DNA of 64,000 nt from Aurelia coerulea (lineage: Eukaryota > Cnidaria > Scyphozoa > Semaeostomeae > Ulmaridae): positions 47,824,124 through 47,888,123 of the forward strand of contig CM076943.1 of assembly GCA_039566865.1 (NCBI GenBank), read 5' to 3'. The notes beneath the pieces were generated by a model that had not been told where the DNA came from, did no database searches, and saw only the letters and a program-made list of their open reading frames with translations. The position numbers and the translations under genes are program-made. Below, piece after piece: positions 9,301-18,700 of this stretch; positions within the stretch are counted from its first letter, which is position 1, and each line of letters opens with the position of its first letter.

Positions 9301-12300
9301 AGTTGCAGTAGGACCTGATGGCACTGACATCAAGATAAAGAAAAGTTTCACATTCACTGATCCTTTTGCTGCGAAGAAAGTCCTTCATTTGGATCATAAT
9401 TCAATTTTAAAGAAAGAAGGGAGATTTGTTGGAGATACACTCAAAACAAACAGCATTCGTACTCCAAGGGTAAATGTCTTCCTTCAATTCTTCCCTTCTT
9501 TTCTTTATTCAATGAAAACAATTAAAAGAAGCAAACAACAAGATTTATAAACTACGTGCCATCCATAGCGGAAAAGGACACATTGTCAGCGAGTTCCCAC
9601 TATGAATTACACTTACAAGTTCAATTATACCAAATTAATTTGACTAATACACACGTTCACATACAGAGGGACTTACATACAAACATAAAACATAGATACA
9701 TTCACACATAGTACACATAAACAGATACAGTCACTAACATGTCAAACACTAATTCTTTGTTTCCAGAGGATGCTTAGTTTCGTAATCTACAAGATCAAAA
9801 CGCTTGGTTGATTTAATGTACTTTATTGTAGCTTCAAGAATCATTCTGTTGATGATTGATGATATGCGGAAATTCAGCACTTCCATACAATAGCAGTGAA
9901 CAAGAGAAATTATCACCAAAATTCTTCCCTTTCATATTTGACCCGTCATATTCCACAAATATTGAATCGAAATTGCAGCCATAGTGCAAAGCGAAACTGC
10001 CCAGAAAATTGTTTGCTTCATAGTACAGTGGCGTTAGTCGTAGCAATAAAATCTTAATGTATATGAGCCTATTACCGTAAAGCTTAGGGCTCAAATCTTT
10101 CAAATCTTTAAGAAGGTGGATGTAAAATTCTATGAAATTTCTCTTTGAATTGAATGGCTTGAAAGGAATTTATGGTGCTTAAAATTTAAATCATCGTAAA
10201 TCCTTAACCAATGGAGTAAAAATGATGCAAGTTTCAAGAAAACCATAGTTTATGAAGGTCTACAGCATGGAGGCAAGCAGAAATCTGTAGCTTTTCTAGT
10301 TTAGGATTTTGAAATTTGATGACGTCATAGCCTCAAATTTAATAAATGCCACCATATTGAAACTAATCAAGATGTCAATGAATTTCCATGGCAGATTTAC
10401 AGCAAAAATCCCTAAGTTCCTTCCAAGCCATTTATTTCATAGAAAAATGTAATGAAATTTTACACCGACATTTTTGAAGATTTGAGCCAGCTATGTTTTA
10501 CCGTAAATGGTACCTCAGGGTTTTGAAGACAGACCAGACTCACGGAGAGCCTTTCTGTTACAATGTGTATAAGCTTTTTCTGTTTCAATTTTTGATAAAA
10601 TTTTGTTGCAGATCATTTCAGATGATAATCAAGATATGCGATTTTCTGGCAAAGAAATCAATATAACTGGAAGCGAAGGAGTTTATATGGATTCAAAGTC
10701 ATTTTTACTGCAAACGGATAGAGATATCGGAATTAATGTCAAGTATGCAAAAAGTGTAAGTGTCAAAATTTGAACAGTTGCACTGAATACCTTATTATTT
10801 TGCCAGATATAGCCGACCTTGCAACTGGTTTAAAAATGTGCAAATTTTAGCTCATTTGAATCATACTGCAAAAAAGCATTGATGATTGACAGATCAATCT
10901 CTTTGAGCACGTAAAGCTTAAAGCTTCTAGTTTGGTCATAAATGACAGAAAAAATGCGCACTATCATTGGAGACTTAATTTATTATAAGAAATCTGAAAA
11001 TTTTGACTCTTAGACACAATTGAGTATTTTGCTTAAAAACTATAGCTCAAAATAAGGTTTTCCAACCTGTAATTTCTCTACCTTTTTGTTTCAAAATATG
11101 AAAATTTATCATCTATAAATATTTTTGGGTCCTTGACCAAACAAATCAAAAAGAAAATTTTATCAAAAATTTGATGATTCATTTTTGGTGATTTTTTAAA
11201 CAGGAGTACTTTCTTTGGGAATCCCGGTAGTTGTTTTGCAGTAATTCAAATCGGGCTATTTTGAATACCCTTTGCAGAGCATTGGTTCCAAATCTTAAAG
11301 AGGCTGGTGTAAAATTGAGTGACCTATTTCTTTGTTCTGAATGATTTCAAAGAAACTTTTCCTATTTCTCTATAATTCTACCGTTGGACTTTTCTGAAAT
11401 CTTAAATATTTTCAGAGTTGGAGTGTTTTTCTTCTTTTTCAGGCATTAAAGAAAAATTTTCAAAAAAACTTAAAACCATCGTAATTTCTAAACCGTTTGA
11501 CGCAACATGAAGTAATTTCGAAGAAAACCATAGTTTATGAATGCCTACAATATGGTATCAAGTAAAAGTCTGTCATTCATCTAGTTTATGATTTAGAAAT
11601 TTGATGACGTCACACCCTCAAATGAGCTGAAATGTAGAATGCGCTGTAATTTTGAAAAATATTCAAAATTTCAGTAAAGTCCAACGGTAGAATTATAGAT
11701 AAGTATCTAAAATTTCTTTCAAGCCATTCAGTCAGAAGAAATACAGTAGAAACCCGCATAAAACAACCTAGGTTTTTTCTGGGCAGCCTGAATTGGTTCT
11801 TAATCAAATGGCTGCTATTCTAAATTCCAGCCTGTATGGTTCTTAAAAAGGTTCTTATATACGAGCAGGCCTTGCACACATTAACACTGTTTTCCAGCCC
11901 AAGAATTCTTGAGATTTCTTGAGAATTCTTGAGAACAAATCTTTTGTACCAATGAAGAAGTCTGATCAGGAGGTGAAGAATTCTAAAAATTCTTGTCATT
12001 TTAATAATTTACATTAAAGCTATTATGTAAGAACCTTTTCCAGTTGCAGCCTCTTAGGGGTTCTTATTTAGGGGGTTTTAAAGATTGAATTTCAGCCTCT
12101 AGGTTCTTATAAAAACAGGTTCTTTTATGCGGGTTTCTACTGTAGGTCATTCAATTTTACACCCACCTTTTTACGCCGAGCTAAAGATTTGGAACCTATG
12201 CTCCTTTGCAGACACTTCTGCAAGAAATGTTGATTTTCATCAGTCATCATATCTTTCTTATTTTTAGGTTTTAAAGATGGGACCAACCATCGAGCTTTCT

Positions 12301-12462
12301 CGTTCAAAATTAGAAGACACATCGGACAGGGATCAGAAGTTACTCAATGCTCATCGTTATCGACTTTGCGCATGTGCAAACGATGGAAGACTATTCAAGG
12401 CACGAATTGTTGATGGGAAGTCTTCTTCGTGTTCCTCTGCATCAAAGAATCCATGCGCATAA
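6191..12462 (+). CDS. SGCB: Beta-sarcoglycan
   Basis: Six exons (6191-6394, 6848-7030, 8848-8890, 9303-9469, 10612-10755, 12268-12462) join in frame. From the ATG at 6215 they give 303 residues, close to vertebrate beta-sarcoglycan (about 318). The order is: basic cytoplasmic N-terminus with the conserved LRRTGVRGRK motif (residues 31-40); one transmembrane segment (about 41-67); extracellular domain with sequons NHT and NIT; and a cysteine cluster near the C-terminus (RLCACANDGRLFKARI, later ...NPCA stop). This is a type II membrane subunit of the sarcoglycan complex, which in animals links the dystrophin complex to the extracellular matrix. The NPC C-terminus and CxCxxDGxLFK pattern are diagnostic. 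Frame 6191-6214 is also open (STTSHGAS), so an upstream start exon is possible. Introns carry many miniature elements. Confidence 0.96.
6433..6500 (+). repeat. tRNA-derived SINE head, copy 2
   Basis: gtgacgcagtggtctaa resembles a pol III A box, followed by an anticodon-arm-like ctctgactttgcagg and a weak B box (gggttgaac). Shares its head with 4454-4520. Sits in intron after the first visible SGCB exon. Confidence 0.6.
6848..7030 (+). CDS. SGCB: SGCB exon: end of membrane segment, first extracellular part
   Basis: Acceptor acaacag ends at 6847; donor AAA|gtaagc at 7031. 61 whole codons including YIDNINHTGMESISF, FVYPLDGVLGGFDNENIEI. Confidence 0.93.
7031..7492. other. SGCB intron
   Basis: Contains internal inverted words around 7150-7300 (ccgcggaac / gttccgcg), probably a small decayed element: gcggaattagatctagcggaac. 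No coding signal. Confidence 0.4.
7493..8425. mobile_element. CAGTAAAAACCCGC miniature element, copy 2 (expanded)
   Basis: Left end CAGTAAAACCCGCG after TA at 7491-7492 region; right end GCGGGTTTTTACGG followed by TA at 8426-8427. Interior words aagaacct and agttcttat match copies 1 and 3. It is about twice their length, so another insertion or the parent form may lie inside (gtactgggtcac repeats near 8220-8300). Confidence 0.7.
8848..8890 (+). CDS. SGCB: SGCB small exon (43 bp)
   Basis: Acceptor ttttttgcag ends at 8847; donor CAG|gtaact at 8891. Encodes VFIQGGPSTNEYPS plus one base, in frame on both sides. Confidence 0.9.
8945..9235. mobile_element. Foldback element, internally deleted copy
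   Basis: Same family as 14728-15325: gtagctagcgcgcttg, tgcattccggaaattg, tttggttcagaagctgagcagtaag, then gattactggttgag ... atgctattgtcttacc ... ctgtccttgtt. Middle of the palindrome is missing. Confidence 0.75.
9303..9469 (+). CDS. SGCB: SGCB exon with tandem acceptors
   Basis: tttttag|ttgcag|TAGG offers acceptors at 9302 and 9308, six bases apart. Both keep frame (VAVGPDG or VGPDG). Donor AGG|gtaaat at 9470. Encodes IKIKKSFTFTDPF, VLHLDHNS, TNSIRTPR, the beta-rich extracellular part. Confidence 0.92.
9470..10071. other. SGCB intron
   Basis: Resembles a region near 25600-25700 (gtgccatcca, cggaaaaggacac, gagttcccac), a shared but undefined repeat. Rest is AT-rich without signal. Confidence 0.4.
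10082..10497. mobile_element. Miniature element related to the AGCATAGG family, 9-10 bp TSD
   Basis: Flanked by TTACCGTAAA at 10072-10081 and 10498-10507. Ends are agcttagggctcaaatc and gatttgagccagctatg, imperfect inverted repeats. Shares interior words (ccatagtttatgaagg, gaaatttgatgacgtca) with 11278-12202 and 59379-59930. Confidence 0.75.
10612..10755 (+). CDS. SGCB: SGCB exon: NITGSEGVYM segment
   Basis: Acceptor ttgttgcag ends at 10611; donor AGT|gtaagt at 10756. 48 codons. The pattern ..I.G.EGV.M..K....... matches the conserved distal extracellular region. Confidence 0.93.
11278..12202. mobile_element. AGCATAGG-family element with perfect 9-bp TSD
   Basis: CCTTTGCAG is present at 11269-11277 and 12203-12211. 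TIRs are AGCATTGGTTCCAAATCTT and its near-complement AGATTTGGAACCTATGCT. The interior contains caacggtagaattata in both orientations, so it folds back. A second element (11744-12142) is nested inside. Nine-base duplications point to a Mutator-like mechanism; 8 bp (hAT) is possible if one base is coincidence. Confidence 0.85.
11744..12142. mobile_element. CAGTAAAAACCCGC element, copy 3, nested
   Basis: CAGTAGAAACCCGCATAA ... TTATGCGGGTTTCTACTG flanked by TA at 11742-11743 and 12143-12144. Cleanest TIR pair of the family. Nested in 11278-12202, so it inserted later. Confidence 0.85.
12268..12462 (+). CDS. SGCB: SGCB last coding exon, cysteine cluster
   Basis: Acceptor tatttttag ends at 12267; TAA at 12460-12462. 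Encodes YRLCACANDGRLFKARI then SKNPCA. The four cysteines match the conserved C-terminal cluster, important for complex assembly in vertebrates. Confidence 0.95.
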   Translation, partial: VLKMGPTIELSRSKLEDTSDRDQKLLNAHRYRLCACANDGRLFKARIVDGKSSSCSSASKNPCA

Positions 12463-12942
12463 GATGCATCATATATCGGAGAGGAGGTCCTGTGCGAAGA
12501 CGTAATTTGGTTAAGGGGCCTGCCTCTGGAAAGATTTCGTAGATCGCCTCTATTCGATTTGAAGTTAGTTACATCAGTAAATTGTAACCATGGTAGCACG
12601 AACGGCAGTGTATGCTGCAAATAATGTTTTAGCCTTTCGATAGAATGTTTTGGAAAAAACTTCTCATGTTTAAAGTGAATGAACGGAGCTAAGAGGGGGT
12701 CATCTATAAATAGGGCATTGAAAACTCCTACGCATGTTATTGTTCCTCTTGCTAAACAATATCCATGATCGTCTCGAAATCATCAAATACAATAGGTTGA
12801 TAATAGAATACTCAGACTCCTTCCGCGCGGGGCTTTTATCTCCGTTGATTCTCTTTAACTGATATCATATGTTAAGCCAGCAGTTGCCAAATAATGGGGA
12901 CCTCTGTAGTCAAACTAGCTCACCTTGTGCCGTTTTATCGTC
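12463..12942. other. SGCB 3' UTR and flank
   Basis: No other gene seen. AAATAATG-type sequences occur near 12618 but I see no clear AATAAA close to the stop. Confidence 0.35.
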
Positions 12943-13342
12943 TTATCGTAGAAGCTCTATTTAGCCCCCCTCTCTAATAAGCCCCTTCCCCTCTGAGCCA
13001 AAATTTCAGATAAGCCCCCCTCTCTTTTAAGCCCCCCCCCCATTTACATCAAATTCCAAAGGCTACCAAATATTTTCCATTCATTTAGCATAAAATATCC
13101 GCATGTTAATTTTGATACGTTTTGGGGTAAAACTGTGTCGAATGGATGTATTTGACTCGTAAAATTGTATGCTGAATCGGCAAAATATGGGGTAAAAGAA
13201 CTGAAAAGCTATCATATATATCCTTGTAATTTGATTTTGTGAATAAGCCCCCCTCTCTAATAAGCCCCCTCTCTTTTAATCCCCCCCTCTGGAGTGTCCG
13301 AAATTAAATAAGCCCCCGGGGGCTTAATAGAGCTTTTACGGT
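12943..13342. mobile_element. C-rich element with AGCTCTATTAAGCCCC ends
   Basis: Left end cgtagaagctctatttagcccc, right end ggggcttaatagagcttttacggta: imperfect TIRs. Interior repeats taagccccc and ctctctaataagcc in tandem. A solo right end occurs at about 17088-17108 (aatagagctttacggta). Confidence 0.65.
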
Positions 13343-14718
13343 ATACGTACCAGGCCCAACTCTTAATTTGACTTATTAAGTGTCCCGTCTATATTGCATA
13401 TTTGCAATTTATATTTTAGCACTGCTTCATATTTGAAAAACTAATGGAAATAAATGGCAAAAGTTTTAATTTTGGCAGCTTTGCCATGGGGATGAAATTT
13501 TACACAAGTATAGATCGAGGGTATGCCATGTAGCATTAACGACTCAAACAATTGCGCAAAAGCTTTGAAACTTATCTGAGAAGAAAGATTTAATTTAGAC
13601 TTCATACCTTGGAGTACAGTTCAGTTCGATGGGGGAGATTCAGGCAGATGTGTAGAGAGTTTCTTATCAAGTAGTGTAGATTTTGTATAATGTATTCCAA
13701 GTATTCGAATTAAGTAGTTGTGGTATCTAATTATGAACAATATAACATTAATGAAAATAATGCACATATAAACTCACAAGCCTTGGAAGCTTTTCTAGTG
13801 TCGATGAATTTTAACAAGTATAATCTGTCTCAAATTAGATGTCGCCTGCAAATGCCCGCGAATATCAACAATAGAAGTATTTGCAAAGGAATTTTGCGTC
13901 ATCGCAAATCTCAGGTGACACTTAATTTGTGACGGACTTCAGTTTGTAGGCATATATTTAATAGGTATCATTTTGTCTTTCTTAGCTTGCTGTAAGGGCT
14001 AGGACAGCTGAATACGGGGAGGCAAAAATTTTGATCGTTGCAGTCTGTTCACTCTGGACCCATTTTACCACTGAGTGACTGGTGGATGGACGAGGTCTGC
14101 CGCCCGGTTTTCAGAAAGATGCCGTCTTTTAATTACCAAAACTTGCCTTCGTACCCACTTTTATGATGATCTTTGACGGACAGCTACCCCTTTAACTATT
14201 TGTTGCAAATTTCAGCCAAACCCACCCATTTTGAAGGGAAGTCTGCCGAAAAGAGGATCCTTGTTTAGAGAATTTGGGTCCAGAAACCCACCCATATGGG
14301 CGGCACATACGCGTATCCTCAGCGGGCTCCTACCCCGTTTAAACTGTACCGTTACTCTGGATCCGTAACAAACATGTATCTATGAGCCTCCCGTTTACAG
14401 TGTTCCTCCGAATCAATAACACTTTTTTTCCTTTTATGTACTGTATGATTTTTTCAGGAGCAGTGTAAACGCTCTCGAACGGTAACGACTTTGTTGCAGA
14501 TCACAATTGTAGCGGTGAAGTCTAAACTTGGTATGAGCGAACAGACTGAAAATGCATATTGTAAAATTTTGACACTTCAAATAAATATGTAATCCTCTTT
14601 ATAGTACATGAATATTTATATGTTTAAAGGTATTTGTAACATATGAATTTGAATACTACCATTTTCGTCTTCCCTCGATTCTCAATCATCTCTTTTCTTG
14701 CAGAAACGAAGCGAAACG
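13343..14718. other. Intergenic stretch between SGCB and the CRAL-TRIO gene
   Basis: No supported gene. A 70-codon open frame at 13720-13932 has no recognisable domain. ctgtctcaaattagatgtc near 13828 recurs at about 55902. The segment about 14090-14300 (cgcccggttttcagaaag, aacccacccattttg) recurs in diverged form at 19185-19385, so it is a dispersed repeat. Confidence 0.4.
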
Positions 14719-14727
14719 AATGCCATA

Positions 14728-15325
14728 AACAAGGACAGATTTTGTAACACAACAGCATGAGTTGTCTTTGTTGACACCTGAATTCAAAGTGATTAGCCAA
14801 TGCAGACAAAAGAAATTCCCTCAACCAGAATTCAAAACAAACGAAGTCGCAAAAGTTTCTTTGAAACCCAGGTAGCTATCGCGCTCGGTGTGCATTCCAG
14901 AAATTATTTTTAAGAGCAAACACGAGCATACGTAGAAAGAAGAAGGATAGATCTACACATCTACCACGGGCATTTTATTTCTTTTATTCAGAAGCTGAGC
15001 AGTAAGTATTTTACTCACACTCAAAAAAATAAGAGAATTTATTCACCTCCCAATCGGCTTCTGAACCAGACAAATACAATGCCAGAGGCAGATGTGCAGA
15101 TATATTCTTCTTCTTTCGATCTATCCTCGTATTTGCTCTTAAAAACAATTTCTGGGATGCTCAACGAGTGAACTAGCTACCTGGGTTTCAGAGAAACTTT
15201 CGCGGCTTTGCTTGTTTTGAATTACTGGTTGAGGGAATTTCCTTTGTCTGCGATCGCTAATCGCTTGAATTGAGGTGTCAATCAAAAGCTGCTCATGCTA
15301 TTGTCTTACAAAATCTGTACTTGTT
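14728..15325. mobile_element. Foldback element with perfect 9-bp TSD (reference copy)
   Basis: AATGCCATA lies at 14719-14727 and 15326-15334. Ends are AACAAGGACAGATTTTG and CAAAATCTGTACTTGTT. The two halves are long near-complementary arms (about 280 bp each), e.g. gaaacccaggtagcta near 14862 and tagctacctgggtttc near 15174. No coding capacity. Nine-base TSD and long TIRs fit a Mutator-like (MULE) foldback. Relatives: 2290-2570, 3050-3395, 8945-9235 and 33239-33837. Confidence 0.88.
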
Positions 15326-15639
15326 AATGCCATATGAAATTAGACTTCGCAGAGAAAAATGCCAAAAGAATGCACATTCTGAAAATGCACAGCTCTTTCC
15401 GATGGATTAGGTAAAGGTGCAATAACAAAACTGCAAAGCAACAGCTAAATAAAAGCTGCACACTTTAAATCCATATTTCTTGTAAGTTGCAAGAAGCAGC
15501 TGTCTAAATTGCACAAGACTGCTGCCGAAAGCGTAATTAGAATAACAGAAACTGGAAAAACTTGGTTCTTTTTAGAAAAGCCGGGTTTATCTGATTTTGG
15601 TGACTTTCGCTTGATATCCGTGATTCCGCACAGGATTTT

Positions 15640-15681
15640 GTCTCGTTTCCGTTTTGAACCACAACAGAAACTCGGAAGATG
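15640..15681 (+). promoter_or_regulatory. ETS/YY1-like motif over the CRAL-TRIO start codon
   Basis: CTCGGAAGATGGCGGCC at 15671-15687 combines an ETS core (CGGAAG) with AAGATGGCGGC, the YY1 consensus. In animals this composite is typical of TATA-less housekeeping promoters and often overlaps the start codon. Inference from motif only. Confidence 0.5.
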
Positions 15682-15786
15682 GCGGCCAGCGAAGGTGGGA
15701 CTTCGCGAGATATTCATTCCAAATATGAAATCAAACGAACATCATACAAAGAGAAAGATCTTCAAACATTGAAGTTACTGTTAGAG
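15679..15786 (+). CDS. CRAL-TRIO gene exon 1 (start)
   Basis: ATG in context AAGATGGCGGCC. Encodes MAASEGGTSRDIHSKYEIKR and ends LKLLLE; donor GAG|gtaagg at 15787. Confidence 0.8.
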
Positions 15787-18700
15787 GTAAGGTTTTTCTT
15801 TAAAATGCAATAATGAAATTATTGAAAGCTATCCATTTCAGGGCAAAAAAGGAGAAGATACCATAATAGGCTGCGTTTTTGTTTTTACAGCATCAATCAA
15901 TCAATAACTTCATATTTTTTTTCTTTGATTAATAATCTTACAAACTCTCACAGGTAGAAATGAGCCCAAAACCCACATTTGGATTTTACAGAAATTCGAA
16001 ATCAGGTGTGAAATCGTACATGATTTTACAAGACCCATGGTATTGGACATACCTTATAATCGCACCATAGTGATTTTACTATTGAGAATCACAAATCGTA
16101 TTTCAGCTGTACAAAATCCCATTACGATCCTACTATGATTTTTAACAGCAGCAAATAAGATTTGTGATTCTTCAATCGTATGTATAAGCGTCCGATTGTC
16201 TGTATGTACAAGCTGTGCACAATTGTTCAACAATTCAAATACCAACAAAATCATGTGCGATTCTAGGATAAAGATCTCATGTCTGATCCAAAACTTTGAA
16301 AATCACAAGCGATTCCAATCTGATTTTAAAGGTCAATAAATCTGTCTTGGATTATGAGAACATCAAAATCACGTGTGCTTTAGAAAGGAATGCAATCACA
16401 ACTCTGATCAGCAACATGTTAAAATCCTAAACGATTCCAATCCGATTTGTAAGGTCTGGAAATCGTTGTGTTATTGTGAGGACATTAAAATCGCATGCGC
16501 TTTCAGGAAGGAATATAATCCCAAACTCGAACATCAACATGTTAAAATCCCGTACTATTTCAATCTTATTTATCAGATCGTTCAATCTGGTGGTTTATGA
16601 TAACCATCGGCGTAGGGGGAGATAAAATTTGGGGGGCTGCCCAATAAAAATCCATTGTTTAAGAAAATTTTGCCCGACTTAGCGCGGATTTCTGCCCGAT
16701 TATGGCTGATTTTGCAAAAATTTTCGACGTTGGGGGGCTGCAGCCCCCCCAGCCCCCTGTCTCCTACGCCTATGATGATAACATTTCAAATCGTGCACAC
16801 TTTTAGAAAGGAATAAAAACCCAGGGGGTTGAGTGTATAATGGGTGCCATCCATGGAGGTGTTTTGGGTCCAAAATTCTCTTTCCAAGGGTTATTTTTAG
16901 AAGATTTTCCATTAAAAAAGGATCAGTTTGTACATGGTTTGTATGAAATGAGCAAAATTGTTAAAAATGTATACCTTTTTCACCAAAAGCTCTATTTTAG
17001 TTCCCTCTTTCTATGAAGCCTCCTTATTTCAAAATACAAGAAGATGCAGAAAGCCTTCATGTTCATTAAAAATACACTCAAGGCAGGCTCAATAGAGCTT
17101 TACGGTAAGGGTTTTTTCAATCCAGACAGCGAGCTTCGGAAGAAACTCCCGGGGGGGTTACTTGACCAGGTTTTGGTCGGGGACGTGCCATCGAAGCTTC
17201 AAAAACATACCCGTTCCTTATACCAATTTTCCGAATTAGCATACCCGACTTTATACCAATTTTCCGAAAATGTATATCCGATCTTATACTTTAACCAAAA
17301 TCATGAAAATCGATACCGTTCCCAAAAGCGTGAAAATCGATACCGTTCCTTATACCAAAATCGCGAAAATCGATACCCTTCCCGATGGCACGTCCCCGTG
17401 CCCAAAATATGTGAAGTGCCCCCCCGGGAAGAAACTTTTACCGTCGGGAAATGTTTTCGCGATGGTGGTTTTGGACAAGAAACAGGATGCCGCTGCGAAA
17501 TGCCTTACACAGAGTTCGCTGCGGAGGTGCTGCGTATTGCGCACGTGCGCAGCCAAACTTTGGCGGTTGCAATTTTGAATATTTGAACACATGAAGAAGG
17601 AAGTTTAGCTGACTGAGCTGGATTGGGACGCTCTGCAAAGCAAAAGACGGCTTTGTGACAACACTCAACGTCTCAAAGGATCAAGGATGTGTCAGAGAAG
17701 GTTGGCAAGATATTTAGGACAAAGAACATACACACATCCTGATGATGGGTAAGTTTGCAAACCTGTTTGAACAAATCAAACGTCTCTGCTAAATTTGGGC
17801 CTAAATTAGTGGGCGTGTTCTCGATTTGAAAACTGTAAATCTTTTATCGCAAATCTTCGCTTCATCAGATCAGAGCCTATCTTTTTAACGGGTTTTTGGG
17901 GAGCAGATTGAACTGTTCAACACAGATGGGACAAATTATTTATTGGTCAGGTCAAGTAAAGTCAGTAAAATATGAATCTCTGGCCCTGCCTGGGCTTTGT
18001 GAACAAAAACATCAAACTATTATGTGAGGTGCTCAAACTTTTTCTAGGCATGGAACTAGAAGGGGGTACGAAAAATATGGTCCTTTGCAGGTGCCTCCAA
18101 GAATTTTTGTGATAAAATGTATTTTTAGATGTAACTTTTCCTCAATAAAACACACACAAATTTATAAGATGACTTGACAAAAAAGTCATGTAGTCATTTT
18201 ATTGTGATTTCATAAAAACAAAACAAAGAAAGAGGTTCTAAAATTGGGTTCTAAAATTTGACTCAAATATAATTAAAACATTGAGTTCGCATTAATAGCA
18301 CACTCATGAACATTATCAACCTCTCTTTTCAATCAAAAACAAAAGTTGTGATTTTAAATCGCTCTTGGAATTAAACCAAAGGAATTCCTGAGGATAATGC
18401 AATGATTAAGAAGTCTTGGTCTCCACTGCTAATTACTTTAGCATGATTGTAGGATAAGAAGGGCCATCACCATTTTGTCAGCAAAATTTAGGATAGTGTT
18501 AAAGGGCATATATCGCGATAACAGTTGGTTGATACAACAAAGAAGCTTGGAGTGGAATTCCATTGTTTCGTGACTTTTAATTTCTGCTTCATGAATTTTT
18601 ACTGCCGTAAAAATGTAGCCTCAGTCCCGTGCTTTGTACTAAACAAAAGAGATAATTGTATTACATTAGCCAATCAGGTTCACGATACATGCCCTTTAAC

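Noticed and set aside
17044..17586. 180-codon open frame with Tyr/Arg-rich repeats
   Set aside because: It lies across a G/C-tract element whose 15-18 bp tandem units create the repeats; no domain, and open frames also occur in other frames.
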